From Sphingopyxis sp. CCNWLW2 (lineage in GTDB: Bacteria; Pseudomonadota; Alphaproteobacteria; Sphingomonadales; Sphingomonadaceae), in contig NZ_JBAWKJ010000001.1 in NCBI RefSeq assembly GCF_037095755.1, positions 1,181,001-1,245,000 on the forward strand: a stretch of 64,000 bases of DNA. Direction: 5' to 3'. The notes under the pieces are model-generated. The model saw only the letters and a list, made by a program, of their open reading frames with translations. It made no database searches and was not told the DNA's origin. The translations under genes were made by a program, and so were the position numbers. How positions within the stretch are numbered: the stretch's first letter is position 1; each line of letters opens with the position of its first letter. This document shows, piece by piece, positions 48,189 to 57,227 of this stretch.

Positions 48189-48589
48189 CTCGCCGCTTGC
48201 GCTGCGAGCATTTCGCCCATCTTTTCCCAGACCTTGTTGATCGCCTTGAGCGGGCGAACCATCACCTTGAAATCTTTTATCTTTCCTTCGTCGTTCCAGG
48301 TGATGATGTCGACACCGTTGATCTGGATGCCGTCGAGGACGCTCTGGAATTCGAGCATCGCCTGGTCGCCGTCGACGATCTCGCGCAGATAGCGGAAATC
48401 GTCGCCGCCGAGGACGTGGCTCGCGGCGTGGAGATAGGCGAAGACCTTGTCGCGGCCGGCCTGCGGCGTGTGGACGACGGGCGAGTGGAACACCGCATCC
48501 GCGGCGAGCAGGTCACCGAGCGCCTGCGGGTCGCCGCCGCCCGCCATATGGGCGTGCCAGGCGGCGAGGCCGGGATGCGGCGCGCTCAT
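48185..48589 (-). CDS. NTF2-like (SnoaL-type) protein
   Basis: A 134-residue single-domain cone-shaped fold protein. LAAWHAHMAGGGDPQALGDLL, the DAVFHSPVVHTPQAGRDKVF stretch, and WNDEGKIKDFKVMVRPLKA are typical of SnoaL-like proteins. These range from isomerases and hydrolases to binding proteins. It is co-translated with the dienelactone hydrolase gene (ATGA overlap), suggesting a shared small-molecule function that cannot be specified. Confidence 0.75.
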   Translation of the reverse strand: MSAPHPGLAAWHAHMAGGGDPQALGDLLAADAVFHSPVVHTPQAGRDKVFAYLHAASHVLGGDDFRYLREIVDGDQAMLEFQSVLDGIQINGVDIITWNDEGKIKDFKVMVRPLKAINKVWEKMGEMLAAQAAS

Positions 48590-49284
48590 GCGAGCTGCTC
48601 GGCGAAGAAGGCGCGGGTGCGGCCGTCGGCGAGCTCAGCGCCTTCCTCGTTGCGGCGGTTGCCCATCGTCGCGGCGAAACCGTGGTCGAGGCCGGGATAG
48701 TCGTGGAGCGTGACCTTCGGGTGCGGATCGAGCGCGTCGTGGATCTTTTTCTGCGCCGCATGGTCGACGAAATGATCCTCCGCCGGGATGTGGAGCATCA
48801 GCGGGTTGGCGATCGCGTGGCTTTCGTTCAGCATCTGGTCGATCATGACGCCATAGTAGCCGACCGACGCGTCGATATCGGTGCGTGTCGCCGCCATATA
48901 GGCAAGGCGGCCGCCGAGGCAGAAGCCGACCGCACCGATCCTGTCGGCACCTTGATTGCGCAGCCAGTGGATCGCGGCCTCGATATCCTTGACCCCGTCG
49001 TCCGCGTCATACTGGCCGAAATAGCCGAGCGCCTGCTGGAATTCGGCCTCGACATCGGGGCTGAGCTCGACCCCCGGGGCGAAGCGCCAGAAGATGTCGG
49101 GGGCGATCGCGAGATAGCCTTCGGCCGCCCAGTCGTCGCATTTCTGCCGGATGCCTTCGTTGACTCCGAAAATTTCGGGGATGACGATGATCGCGCGCGT
49201 GCTGTCGGCGTCGGGGCGCGCGACATAGGCGGGGATCGTGCCGGCGCCGTCGAGCGTCGGGATGTCGGTGTTCGTTGCGGCCAT
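48586..49284 (-). CDS. Dienelactone hydrolase family protein
   Basis: A 232-residue alpha/beta hydrolase. The nucleophile is Cys in GFCLGGRLAYM, with Asp in EDHFVD and His in LDHGFAA completing the dienelactone hydrolase type triad. VIPEIFGVNEGIRQKCDDWA is the family N-terminal landmark. Members open lactone rings in chloroaromatic breakdown, but many have other carboxylester substrates; no catabolic genes are nearby. It precedes an NTF2-like gene in an overlapping pair. Confidence 0.88.
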   Translation of the reverse strand: MAATNTDIPTLDGAGTIPAYVARPDADSTRAIIVIPEIFGVNEGIRQKCDDWAAEGYLAIAPDIFWRFAPGVELSPDVEAEFQQALGYFGQYDADDGVKDIEAAIHWLRNQGADRIGAVGFCLGGRLAYMAATRTDIDASVGYYGVMIDQMLNESHAIANPLMLHIPAEDHFVDHAAQKKIHDALDPHPKVTLHDYPGLDHGFAATMGNRRNEEGAELADGRTRAFFAEQLA

Positions 49285-49391
49285 GTGGGGAGCTCTCCTG
49301 ACTCTTGCTTCTTTGCGGTGAAAGCGCGAAGCTAGCGGTGCTATGGGCGTGGCTCAAGCGGCTAACCGGCATTTCGGGGCGGAGACAGGCG

Positions 49392-49688
49392 ATGAAGTTC
49401 AATATTGAGATCAATTGCACCCCCGAAGAGGCGCGGCGCCTGTTCGGCCTTCCCGATCTCGAGCCGCTGCACGACATCTACCTCGACCGCGTCAAGGAAT
49501 TGATGGCGAAGGGGATCACTCCCGACATGGTCCAGTCGATGGTCAAAACCTGGGTGCCCATGGGCGGCAGCGGGCTCGAGCTCGTCCAGTCGCTGCTCGG
49601 CCAGTTCGGCGGCGGATTGATGGGCGGGGCGTCGAAATCGGCCGACAAGGACGATGATGATAAGTCCGCCAAGGGGCGCAAGAGCTGA
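49392..49688 (+). CDS. DUF6489 family small protein
   Basis: A 98-residue protein. MKFNIEINCTPEEARRLFGL is followed by DLEPLHDIYLDRVKELMAKG and a hydrophobic MVKTWVPMGGSGLELVQSLLG. The tail is Asp/Lys rich. It resembles a family frequent in sphingomonads (DUF6489); function unknown. GGAGACAGG precedes the ATG. The stop region may overlap the true start of mnmE. Confidence 0.75.
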   Translation: MKFNIEINCTPEEARRLFGLPDLEPLHDIYLDRVKELMAKGITPDMVQSMVKTWVPMGGSGLELVQSLLGQFGGGLMGGASKSADKDDDDKSAKGRKS

Positions 49689-49732
49689 ACCAAGCCCTTG
49701 TAAGCGATACGATTTTTGCGCTGTCGAGCGGG

Positions 49733-51016
49733 ATGCCGCCGGCGGCGATCGGCGTCGTGCGCATCAGCGGGCCGCAGGCCGGGGCGGCGCTGCAGGCACT
49801 CGCGGGGAGGCTGCCCGAGCCACGTCATGCCTCACTCGCTGCGCTCAAGGGCACCGATGGCGCGCCGCTCGATAACGCGTTGACCCTCTGGTTCCCGGGC
49901 CCCGCGACGGCGACCGGCGAAGATCTCGCTGAACTGCATCTGCACGGCGGGCGCGCAGTGGTCGCGGCGGTGGAGGCGGCGCTTGGCGCGATGCCGGGTG
50001 TGCGCCCCGCGATCGCGGGGGAATTTACGCGGCGTGCGTTCGACAACGGCCGGATCGACCTTGCCGAGGCCGAGGGGCTCGCCGACCTGCTCGCGGCCGA
50101 GACCGAAAGCCAGCGGGTGCAGGCGCTCGGCATGGCGAGCGGGCATGTGTCGCGTGCGGTCGCAGGTTGGCAGGACCAGCTGCTCACGCTGATGGCGGGC
50201 GCCGAGGCCGAACTTAATTTTGCCGATGAGGATGATGTCGAAGTTGGCGACGCTGTTGCGCAGCGTCTGATTGCGGGAATGGGAGCACTTTCGGACGAGC
50301 TCGGCGAATGGCTCGCGCGGCCGGCGGCGGAGGTGATCGCCGAGGGGCTGTCGGTGGTGATCGCGGGGCCGCCGAATGCTGGAAAATCGACCTTGATCAA
50401 TGCCTTGGCGCAGCGCGAGCTGGCGATTGTATCGCCGGTGGCGGGGACGACACGCGATGTGATCGAAACGCCGCTCGCGCTCGACGGCATCGCGATGCGC
50501 TTTTCGGATACCGCGGGGATTCGCGGCGAGGGCGCCGATGTTATCGAGGCGATCGGGATCGATCGCGCGAAGGCGGCGGTCGAGGGTGCGGATATTCTGT
50601 TGTGGCTCGGCCCGCCGAAGGCGGCGCCCGCGCATCCGCGTTGCATCACAATCGCCGCGCAGGCCGATCGCTGGTCGGGCGATGCGGCGGCGGAAGCTGC
50701 CGCGGCGCATTGCGATCTGATCCTGTCGGCGGCGACGGGCGAGGGGATGGACAAGCTTCACCGCTACATCGTCGACATGGCGCGCACCTTGTTGCCGCGC
50801 GAAGGCGAAGCGGCGCTGCGCCAGCGTCAGCGCGCTGCGCTCGCCGAAGCGCGCGACTGGCTGACGATTGCGGCAGGATCGCGCGAGGAATATGATTTAA
50901 TTCTGCTCGCCGAGCGACTTAGGCTCGCCGCAACCGCGCTCGACCGGATTACGGGGCGCGCGGGCGTCGAGGAAATGCTCGACGCCTTGTTCGGGCGTTT
51001 CTGCATCGGGAAATGA
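49733..51016 (+). CDS. mnmE: tRNA uridine-5-carboxymethylaminomethyl(34) synthesis GTPase MnmE
   Basis: With MnmG it modifies the wobble uridine of certain tRNAs. From the first canonical start, the 427 residues have a formyl-tetrahydrofolate domain, then an internal G domain ([26 protein letters not shown]) and the terminal FCIGK with the conserved Cys. The family-conserved N-terminal strand is encoded just upstream in frame (SDTIFALSSG, 49703-49732), but no ATG, GTG or TTG precedes it. Translation may begin at CTG 49685, which overlaps the previous stop, or at ATT 49712. Confidence 0.93.
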   Translation: MPPAAIGVVRISGPQAGAALQALAGRLPEPRHASLAALKGTDGAPLDNALTLWFPGPATATGEDLAELHLHGGRAVVAAVEAALGAMPGVRPAIAGEFTRRAFDNGRIDLAEAEGLADLLAAETESQRVQALGMASGHVSRAVAGWQDQLLTLMAGAEAELNFADEDDVEVGDAVAQRLIAGMGALSDELGEWLARPAAEVIAEGLSVVIAGPPNAGKSTLINALAQRELAIVSPVAGTTRDVIETPLALDGIAMRFSDTAGIRGEGADVIEAIGIDRAKAAVEGADILLWLGPPKAAPAHPRCITIAAQADRWSGDAAAEAAAAHCDLILSAATGEGMDKLHRYIVDMARTLLPREGEAALRQRQRAALAEARDWLTIAAGSREEYDLILLAERLRLAATALDRITGRAGVEEMLDALFGRFCIGK

Positions 51017-51032
51017 TGTTCCACGTGAAACA
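51017..51032. promoter_or_regulatory. parS centromere site 1
   Basis: TGTTCCACGTGAAACA starts directly after the mnmE stop. It is a perfect match to the conserved 16-bp ParB binding sequence. Confidence 0.93.
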
Positions 51033-51092
51033 TCGAACGGCAAGCAGCGCGGTGGATTCGGCGCGCGCTTTGCGGTAAAGGCCGCACCAATC

Positions 51093-52961
51093 ATGCAGAA
51101 TGAAGCAATTTTCGATGTCATCGTCGTCGGCGGTGGGCACGCCGGAACCGAAGCCGCGGCCGCCGCGGCGCGGCTCGGTGCGCGCGTCGCGCTCGTTAGT
51201 TTCGACCCCGCGCTGATCGGCACGATGTCGTGCAACCCGGCGATCGGCGGGCTCGGCAAGGGTCATTTGATGCGCGAGGTCGACGCGCTCGACGGGTGGA
51301 TGGCGCGCGCCGCCGACAGCGCGGCGATTCATTATCGGATGCTCAATGCGTCGAAGGGCGCGGCGGTGCAGGGGCCGCGCATCCAGGCCGATCGTAAACT
51401 CTATCGCGACGCGATCCAAAACTTGCTCGCGGCAGAGGACGGCATCACCGTCGTCGCGGGCGAGGCGGCCGCGCTGCGGCTGTCGGAGGATGGATGCGTC
51501 GAAGGGCTCGATCTCGCCGACGGCTCCATTTTGAATGCCCGCGCGGTCGTGCTCGCGACGGGAACATTCCTCGGCGGCCGGCTGTTCCGCGGCGAGGAGC
51601 GGATGGAGGGTGGCCGCATCGGCGAGGCTGGCGCGCACCGGCTCGCCGAACAGTTGCGCGCGGCTGACCTGCCGATGGCGCGGCTCAAGACGGGCACGCC
51701 GCCGCGGCTCGACGGGCGGACGATCGATTGGGCGCGGCTCGACGAGCAGCCGTCGGATAGTGCGGAAGGGGCGCGCTGGACCTGTTCCACGTGGAACAGC
51801 GAACGGACGGTGCCGCAGATTTTTTGCGCGATCACGCGCACCAATGCCGAAAGCCACGCGATTATCGCGGCGAATCTCGATCGATCGCCGCTGTTCACCG
51901 GCGCGATCGGCGCGGCGGGGCCGCGCTATTGCCCGTCGATCGAGGACAAAATCCACCGCTTCGCCGACCGCGACGGGCATCAGGTGTTTCTCGAACCGGA
52001 GGGGCTCGATAGCTTTCTCGTCTATCCGAACGGGATTTCGACCTCGCTGCCCGCCGACGTGCAGCTTGCGATGCTGCGCACGATGGCGGGGCTCGAGACG
52101 GTTGAGATGGTCGTGCCGGGCTATGCGGTCGAATATGATCATATCGATCCGCGCGCGCTCGACCGGACATTGCAGGTGCGCGCGATGCCGGGTCTTTGGT
52201 GCGCGGGCCAGATCAACGGCACGACCGGATATGAGGAGGCGGCGGCGCAAGGGCTAATCGCCGGTGCGAATGCCGCGCTCGCCGCGCAGGACCGTGATCC
52301 GCTGATCCTCGATCGATCCGAATCCTATATCGGTGTGATGGTCGATGACCTGGTGCTGCAGGGGGTGACCGAACCCTATCGCATGCTCACCGCGCGCGCC
52401 GAATATCGCTTGCGGCTGCGCGCCGACAATGCCGCGACGCGGCTGACGCCGAAGGGAATCGCGCTGGGGTTGGTGCGCCCCGCGACCGCCGCGCTGTTCG
52501 CGGCGCGGCAGGCCGAACGGGCGCGAGCCGAAGCGCTGCTCGATGCGGCGGTCGCGACTGCCGATTATGCCGCGGTCGGACTGGCGCTCCCGGGGGACGG
52601 CATCGCGCGCAAGCGGATCGACCTGCTGCGCTATCCCGATATGACGATGGCGCGGCTCGCCATGCTCGCACCCGAACTCGATTCCATCGATCCTGCGATT
52701 CTGTCCGAGATCGCCGAAGACGCGCATTACGCGCCCTATATTGCGCGGCAGGATGCCGAACTGCGCGCGCTCGCGGCGAACGAGGCGATCATGCTCGACC
52801 CTGCGCTCGATTATGCCGCGATCGGCGGTCTGTCGCGCGAAATGGTCGAACGGCTGACGAAGGCGCGGCCCGAGACGCTGGGGCAGGCGGCGCGGATCGA
52901 CGGGGTGACCCCGGCGGCGCTGACCGCGATTATGGTACATAGCCGGCGGCGCGCCGCATGA
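51093..52961 (+). CDS. mnmG: tRNA uridine-5-carboxymethylaminomethyl(34) synthesis enzyme MnmG
   Basis: FAD partner of MnmE in wobble uridine modification. The 622 residues start with the dinucleotide-binding [14 protein letters not shown] and have the family signatures [20 protein letters not shown] and [11 protein letters not shown]. The C-terminal helical domain ends in [14 protein letters not shown]. Codons 231-236 (Cys-Ser-Thr-Trp-Asn-Ser) are specified by an embedded parS site. An ATGA-type junction leads to the rsmG region. Confidence 0.97.
   Translation: MQNEAIFDVIVVGGGHAGTEAAAAAARLGARVALVSFDPALIGTMSCNPAIGGLGKGHLMREVDALDGWMARAADSAAIHYRMLNASKGAAVQGPRIQADRKLYRDAIQNLLAAEDGITVVAGEAAALRLSEDGCVEGLDLADGSILNARAVVLATGTFLGGRLFRGEERMEGGRIGEAGAHRLAEQLRAADLPMARLKTGTPPRLDGRTIDWARLDEQPSDSAEGARWTCSTWNSERTVPQIFCAITRTNAESHAIIAANLDRSPLFTGAIGAAGPRYCPSIEDKIHRFADRDGHQVFLEPEGLDSFLVYPNGISTSLPADVQLAMLRTMAGLETVEMVVPGYAVEYDHIDPRALDRTLQVRAMPGLWCAGQINGTTGYEEAAAQGLIAGANAALAAQDRDPLILDRSESYIGVMVDDLVLQGVTEPYRMLTARAEYRLRLRADNAATRLTPKGIALGLVRPATAALFAARQAERARAEALLDAAVATADYAAVGLALPGDGIARKRIDLLRYPDMTMARLAMLAPELDSIDPAILSEIAEDAHYAPYIARQDAELRALAANEAIMLDPALDYAAIGGLSREMVERLTKARPETLGQAARIDGVTPAALTAIMVHSRRRAA
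51783..51798. promoter_or_regulatory. parS centromere site 2, inside mnmG
   Basis: TGTTCCACGTGGAACA is a perfect palindrome and full parS. It lies within mnmG codons 231-236, in a variable stretch of the protein. Confidence 0.93.
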
Positions 52962-52994
52962 GCCGATCGATGTTTGAAAACAGAGGGTGCGCAC

Positions 52995-53654
52995 GTGTCG
53001 GTTGAACTGCTTGATAGCGAAGACGCCGCACGGGCCTGGATCGGCGAGGCATTTTCACCGACCGCTGGTCAGTGGAAACAGCTTGAGCGCTTCGTCGATC
53101 TTTTGATCGCCGAAAGCGTGCAGCAGAATCTGATCGCGTCATCGACGATCCCGACAATGTGGGTCCGGCATATTGCCGACAGCGCCCAGCTCTTGTCTTT
53201 CGACACCCGCGACGGCGACGGCCTCTGGATCGATCTCGGAAGCGGCGCGGGATTGCCGGGGCTGGTTATCGCCATATTGAGCGCGCGCCCGATGCTGCTT
53301 GTGGAATCGCGAAAGCGGCGCTGCGATTTCTTGCGCAGCGTCGCTGCGGAGCTTGATCTCGCAAATGTCGAGGTCGTCGAAGCGCCTTTGGAGCGGATCG
53401 AAACCCGGCCCGCATCGACGATCAGCGCGCGCGCCTTTGCCCCGCTCGACCGGCTGCTCGACTTATCCGCGCGTTTTTCCACCGAATCGACGCGCTGGCT
53501 GCTGCCAAAAGGCCGAAACGCAGTTAAGGAACTGGCTTTGCTGCCTCAGCCATGGCAGAGAATGTTCCACGTGGAACAGAGCCGTACGGACGCTGAGAGC
53601 CAGATTTTGGTCGGCTCCGGAAAAATCGCGGCAAAACAGCGAGGAAAGCGATGA
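52995..53654 (+). CDS. rsmG: 16S rRNA (guanine(527)-N(7))-methyltransferase RsmG
   Basis: Methylates G527 of 16S rRNA. The SAM-binding loop is IDLGSGAGLPGLV at about residues 79-91, followed by VESRKRRCDFLRSV. The GTG at 52995 is preferred to the TTG at 52974 because GAGGG lies 7 nt upstream; the product is then 219 residues. Residues 190-195 (MFHVEQ) are encoded by an embedded parS. The stop overlaps the parA start (ATGA). Confidence 0.93.
   Translation: MSVELLDSEDAARAWIGEAFSPTAGQWKQLERFVDLLIAESVQQNLIASSTIPTMWVRHIADSAQLLSFDTRDGDGLWIDLGSGAGLPGLVIAILSARPMLLVESRKRRCDFLRSVAAELDLANVEVVEAPLERIETRPASTISARAFAPLDRLLDLSARFSTESTRWLLPKGRNAVKELALLPQPWQRMFHVEQSRTDAESQILVGSGKIAAKQRGKR
53563..53578. promoter_or_regulatory. 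parS centromere site 3, inside rsmG
   Basis: TGTTCCACGTGGAACA, a perfect palindrome, lies in rsmG about 73 bp ahead of the parA start. Confidence 0.93.
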
Positions 53655-54433
53655 TCCGCATTGCCGTGGCGAACCAGAAGGGTGGGGTCGGCAAGACGAC
53701 GACGGCAATCAATCTGGCGACCGCGCTCGCGGCGACGGGCTGGCGCACGCTGATCATCGACCTCGATCCGCAGGGCAATGCGTCGACCGGGCTGGGAATC
53801 AAGCAATCGCAACGCGAATCTTCGAGCTATGAATTGCTGCGTGGCGATGCGACGCTTGCCGAGTGCGCGATCCCGACCGCGGTGCCGCGGCTCGACATCG
53901 TCACCGCGACGGTCGACCTGTCGGGAGCCGAGATCGAGCTGATCGAATTTCAGGACCGCCTGCACCGCCTGCAGCAGGCGCTGTCGAGCGCCGAGGCGGG
54001 GCAGTGGGATATCTGCCTGATCGACTGCCCGCCATCCTTGGGCATGCTGACGCTCAACGCGCTGATCGCGGCCGAATCGCTGATCGTGCCGCTGCAATGC
54101 GAATTTTTCGCGCTTGAGGGGCTCAGCCAGCTGCTCACCACGGTCGAGCGCGTGCGCGAACGCTTCAACCAGAAATTGTCGATCCTGGGCGTCGCGCTCA
54201 CCATGTTCGATCGCCGCAACCGGCTGACCGATCAGGTGTCCGACGATGTGCGCGAGGTGCTCGGCCCCGTCGTGTTCGAAACGGTGATCCCGCGCAATGT
54301 TCGGCTGTCCGAAGCGCCGAGCCATGGGCTTCCGGCCTTGATCTACGATCATCGCTGCGCCGGATCGGCGGCCTATATCGCACTCGCACGCGAGTTGATC
54401 GACCGGCTTCCTAACGTCCGTAAGGCTGCTTAA
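53651..54433 (+). CDS. parA: Chromosome partitioning ATPase ParA
   Basis: Walker-type ATPase that moves ParB-parS complexes apart after replication. The deviant Walker A motif KGGVGKTTT is at residues 10-18 with the signature Lys; IDLDPQGNAS and IDCPPSLGMLT follow. The 260 residues are the chromosomal (short, no HTH) type. It is translationally coupled to rsmG and sits directly before parB. Confidence 0.96.
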   Translation: MIRIAVANQKGGVGKTTTAINLATALAATGWRTLIIDLDPQGNASTGLGIKQSQRESSSYELLRGDATLAECAIPTAVPRLDIVTATVDLSGAEIELIEFQDRLHRLQQALSSAEAGQWDICLIDCPPSLGMLTLNALIAAESLIVPLQCEFFALEGLSQLLTTVERVRERFNQKLSILGVALTMFDRRNRLTDQVSDDVREVLGPVVFETVIPRNVRLSEAPSHGLPALIYDHRCAGSAAYIALARELIDRLPNVRKAA

Positions 54434-55399
54434 ATGGCTGATAATAAAGACGAAAATGGATCGGAATCGACACCGGCGCGCAAGCGCCCTTCGGGCCTCG
54501 GCCGCGGGCTCAATGCGCTGTTCGGCGATGTCGCGGTTGAGGCACCGGTGCTTGCGACCCCCGGCAGCGCCGCGAAGGCCACGCCGGCGGCGGGCGATTC
54601 GGTGCAGCATGTCCCCGTCGGGGCGATTCGCCCGCTGCCGGGCCAGCCGCGCCGCCATTTCGATGAAAATGCGATCGCCGAGCTCGCCGATTCGATCGGG
54701 CTGCGCGGATTGCTGCAGCCGATCATCGTCCGCCGCTCGCCCGATGGCGACGGCTATCAACTTGTTGCCGGTGAACGGCGCTGGCGCGCGGCGCAGCGCG
54801 CGGGGCTGCACCAGATTCCCGCGCTTGTGCGCGAGCTCGACGATGCCGCGACCTATGAGATCGCGCTGGTCGAGAATATCCAGCGCCAGGACCTCAACGC
54901 GATCGAAGAGGCGAGCGCCTATCGCCGCCTGATCGAGGATTTCGGGCATAATCAGGAAGCGCTGGCGAAGCTGGTCGGCAAGTCGCGCAGCCATGTCGCG
55001 AATCTGATGCGCCTGCTCGACCTGCCCGCGAGCGTGCAGACGCTCGTTGGCGACGGATCGCTCGCGATGGGTCATGCGCGCGCGCTGATCGGCGCCGACG
55101 GCGCCGAGGCGATCGCGCGCCGCGTCGCGAAGGAAGGCCTCTCGGTCCGTGCGGTCGAGGCGCTGGTGCGCGCGGGCAAGGGCGGCGATGCGCCGCGCAA
55201 GGCTCCGCTTGAATTTAAGAGCGCCGACGGCGGGCGTGATCCCGATATCGTCGCGGTCGAGCGGCATCTGTCCGAACTGCTCGGAATCGGTGTCGCGATT
55301 CATTATGCCGGCGAGGGCAAGGGCGCGTTGACGCTGAAATTCGCATCGCTCGACCAGCTCGATATGATCTGCCAGCGATTGTCGGGCGAATCGATCTGA
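54434..55399 (+). CDS. parB: Chromosome partitioning protein ParB
   Basis: CTPase clamp that loads at parS and spreads. The 321 residues start with the ParA-stimulating region (KRPSGLGRGLNALFG). The CTP-binding motif is GERRWRA (113-119) with ENIQRQDLNAIEEA, and the helix-turn-helix spans about 174-195 (QEALAKLVGKSRSHVANLMR). A C-terminal dimerisation domain follows. The ATG is the base after the parA stop. Three matching parS sites lie within 3.5 kb upstream. Confidence 0.96.
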   Translation: MADNKDENGSESTPARKRPSGLGRGLNALFGDVAVEAPVLATPGSAAKATPAAGDSVQHVPVGAIRPLPGQPRRHFDENAIAELADSIGLRGLLQPIIVRRSPDGDGYQLVAGERRWRAAQRAGLHQIPALVRELDDAATYEIALVENIQRQDLNAIEEASAYRRLIEDFGHNQEALAKLVGKSRSHVANLMRLLDLPASVQTLVGDGSLAMGHARALIGADGAEAIARRVAKEGLSVRAVEALVRAGKGGDAPRKAPLEFKSADGGRDPDIVAVERHLSELLGIGVAIHYAGEGKGALTLKFASLDQLDMICQRLSGESI

Positions 55400-55684
55400 T
55401 CTGCGCCGGGCTGGTGCATGTGCGATTCTTGCCGGACGCTGATCAATTTGTGCCAGTCCGGGCCGTTAATGAAGGAAACGGGGCTCCTCCGCTCCGCTTT
55501 ATATGCTGCTAAAGTCCTGATTTTGCCCGGTTACCTTACGTAACACGGGCCAATCCTTGTTGCACCGTTAACCAATATTGCTGGCAAAGCCTGAACGGGT
55601 CGCCCCGTAGAGAGGTCGGCGAATGGGGTGGGATATCCATTCGAATTTCGACTTCCAATTTTCGAAATCAAGGGACCAAATCAT
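55400..55684. other. 285-bp intergenic region between parB and the DUF4402 gene
   Basis: It contains a small dyad (CCCGGTTAC-CTTAC-GTAACACGGG at about 55527-55550), a possible parB terminator or operator, and AT-richer stretches (GCTTTATATGCTGCTAAAG near 55497; TTCGAATTTCGACTTCC near 55642) suitable as promoter DNA for the fibre locus. No reading frame in it is convincing. Confidence 0.5.
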
Positions 55685-56182
55685 ATGCGCAACTTTGGAA
55701 TGAAGCGCGCCCTCGTGGGCGCCGCGATTGCTGCCCTCGCCATGAACGCCTCGGCGGCGCATGCGGCGTCGGCCACCGGCACGGCAACGGCGAAGATCCT
55801 GCGCCAGATCACGCTCACCAAGACCAGCGACCTGCAATATGCGACGATCATCAGCGGCGCGACCGCCTCGACCGTCGCGGTGTCGACCGCTGGTGCCGCG
55901 AGCTGCGGCGCGGGCCTGACCTGCACGGGCACGACGACGGCGGGCAGCTATGACGTCCAGGGCACTAACGGTGCCGTGGTGCTGGTCGGCGGCGATTCGA
56001 GCGTCACGCTCAACGGCTCGCTCGGCGGCACGATGTCGTCGACGCTGACCTATTCGTCGGCGAACATCACGCTGGGCGCCACGGGCGGCAGCTTCCAGGT
56101 CGGCGGCACGCTGAGCGTCGGAGCCAACCAGGCCGCGGGCGACTATTCGGGGACGTTCAACGTCACCGCGAACTACCAATAA
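55685..56182 (+). CDS. DUF4402 domain protein, candidate fibre subunit
   Basis: A 165-residue secreted protein rich in Thr, Ser, Gly and Ala. The signal peptide (MKRALVGAAIAALAMNASAA core) is cleaved near AHA-AS. A DUF4402 beta-sandwich follows: TATAKILRQITLTKTSDLQY at the start and GDYSGTFNVTANYQ at the end, with one Cys pair (SCGAGLTC). The final alternating strand resembles a donor-strand subunit. AAGGGA precedes the ATG. It is followed by a strong terminator and then a chaperone gene, so it is the likely major subunit. Confidence 0.78.
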   Translation: MRNFGMKRALVGAAIAALAMNASAAHAASATGTATAKILRQITLTKTSDLQYATIISGATASTVAVSTAGAASCGAGLTCTGTTTAGSYDVQGTNGAVVLVGGDSSVTLNGSLGGTMSSTLTYSSANITLGATGGSFQVGGTLSVGANQAAGDYSGTFNVTANYQ

Positions 56183-56225
56183 GATTGGGGGGCCTGGCGG
56201 GCCGAGATCCGCCAGCCGTTAAAAT

Positions 56226-56260
56226 GGGGTCGCCGGCATGGATCCGGCGACCCCTTTTTT
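56226..56260 (+). terminator. Strong terminator between the DUF4402 subunit and the chaperone gene
   Basis: GGGGTCGCCGG pairs perfectly with CCGGCGACCCC around CATGGAT, followed by TTTTTT. It should end most transcripts after the subunit gene and let only some read through, keeping chaperone and usher low. Confidence 0.9.
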
Positions 56261-56371
56261 GTGCCAGCCGCCGCGATGGTTAGCGAAATATCAACCATGT
56301 TGGCGCAGGCAGGATGCGACCATCGGGACGGTGTGGGGCCGTTTCCCGGACGATTGTGGGGATCGTATCCA

Positions 56372-57196
56372 ATGCTTCGCTTTTTGAAGGCCTTTGGCCT
56401 GTTCACCGCGGCTGCGCTCGGCGCCGCGGCCTCGCCCGCGCTGGCGGCGGGCGACCTGCTCGTCGCGCCGACGCGCGTCATCCTCGACGGATCGCGCGGG
56501 ACCGAGGTGGTGCTCAACAATATCGGTAGCGAGCCCGCGACCTATCGCATCAGCCTCGAGATCAAGCGGATGACCGCCGAGGGCGGGCTCGACGAGATCG
56601 CCGAGGAGAATGTCACGGCGGCCGAACGCGCCGCGCTCGACATGATCGCCTTCAGCCCGCGCCGCGTCACGCTGCCGCCGAACCAGCCGCAGGTCGTGCG
56701 CGTCGGGGTGCGTCTGCCCGAGGGGACGCCGCCGGGCGAATATCGCGCGCATATGCTGTTCCGCGCGGTTCCCGACGCGGCGCCCGCGACCGCCGAGCCC
56801 AAGCCGGCGAGCGAGGGGGTATCGATCGCACTCACGCCGATTTACGGGATCACGATCCCGGTGATCGTGCGCGTCGGCGACCTCGGTGCCGAAGCATCGA
56901 TCGGCGAGGCGTGGGTCAGCGAGACGCAGGATGGGCCGGCGTTCAATTTCGACCTGTCGCGCACGGGCAATCGTTCGGTCTATGGCGATATCGAGGTCAC
57001 GCGCCCGGGGACCCCCGAGCCGCTGCTCGTCGCGCGCGGCATCGCGGTCTATCCCGAGGTCGGCGCGCGCAAGGTGTCGCTCCGCGTTCCGGGCGAGCTG
57101 GCGGCGAAGCTGAAGGGGCCGGTGCGCATTCGCTACGCAGAGGATCGCGAAATCGGCGGCGGCACGATCGACGAGGCCGAGCGGGTGGTGAAATGA
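56372..57196 (+). CDS. Fimbrial-type periplasmic chaperone (PapD-like)
   Basis: A 274-residue exported protein with a signal peptide cleaved near ALAAG. The first immunoglobulin-like domain has DLLVAPTRVILDGSRGTEVV and PRRVTLPPNQPQVVRVGVRL, the G1-strand motif that donates a strand to subunits. The second domain follows YGITIPVIVRVGD. Such chaperones cap subunits and deliver them to an outer membrane usher. GGGGAT is the ribosome binding site. The next gene is the usher-like protein, 31 nt downstream. Confidence 0.85.
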   Translation: MLRFLKAFGLFTAAALGAAASPALAAGDLLVAPTRVILDGSRGTEVVLNNIGSEPATYRISLEIKRMTAEGGLDEIAEENVTAAERAALDMIAFSPRRVTLPPNQPQVVRVGVRLPEGTPPGEYRAHMLFRAVPDAAPATAEPKPASEGVSIALTPIYGITIPVIVRVGDLGAEASIGEAWVSETQDGPAFNFDLSRTGNRSVYGDIEVTRPGTPEPLLVARGIAVYPEVGARKVSLRVPGELAAKLKGPVRIRYAEDREIGGGTIDEAERVVK

Positions 57197-57227
57197 TAGG
57201 ATAAGCGCGGGCGAAGCGGGCGGGGCA

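Noticed and set aside
55565..55585. TTAACCAATATTGCTGG upstream of the DUF4402 gene as a CtrA site
   Set aside because: Only one half-site is present; the second TTAA-like half is missing.
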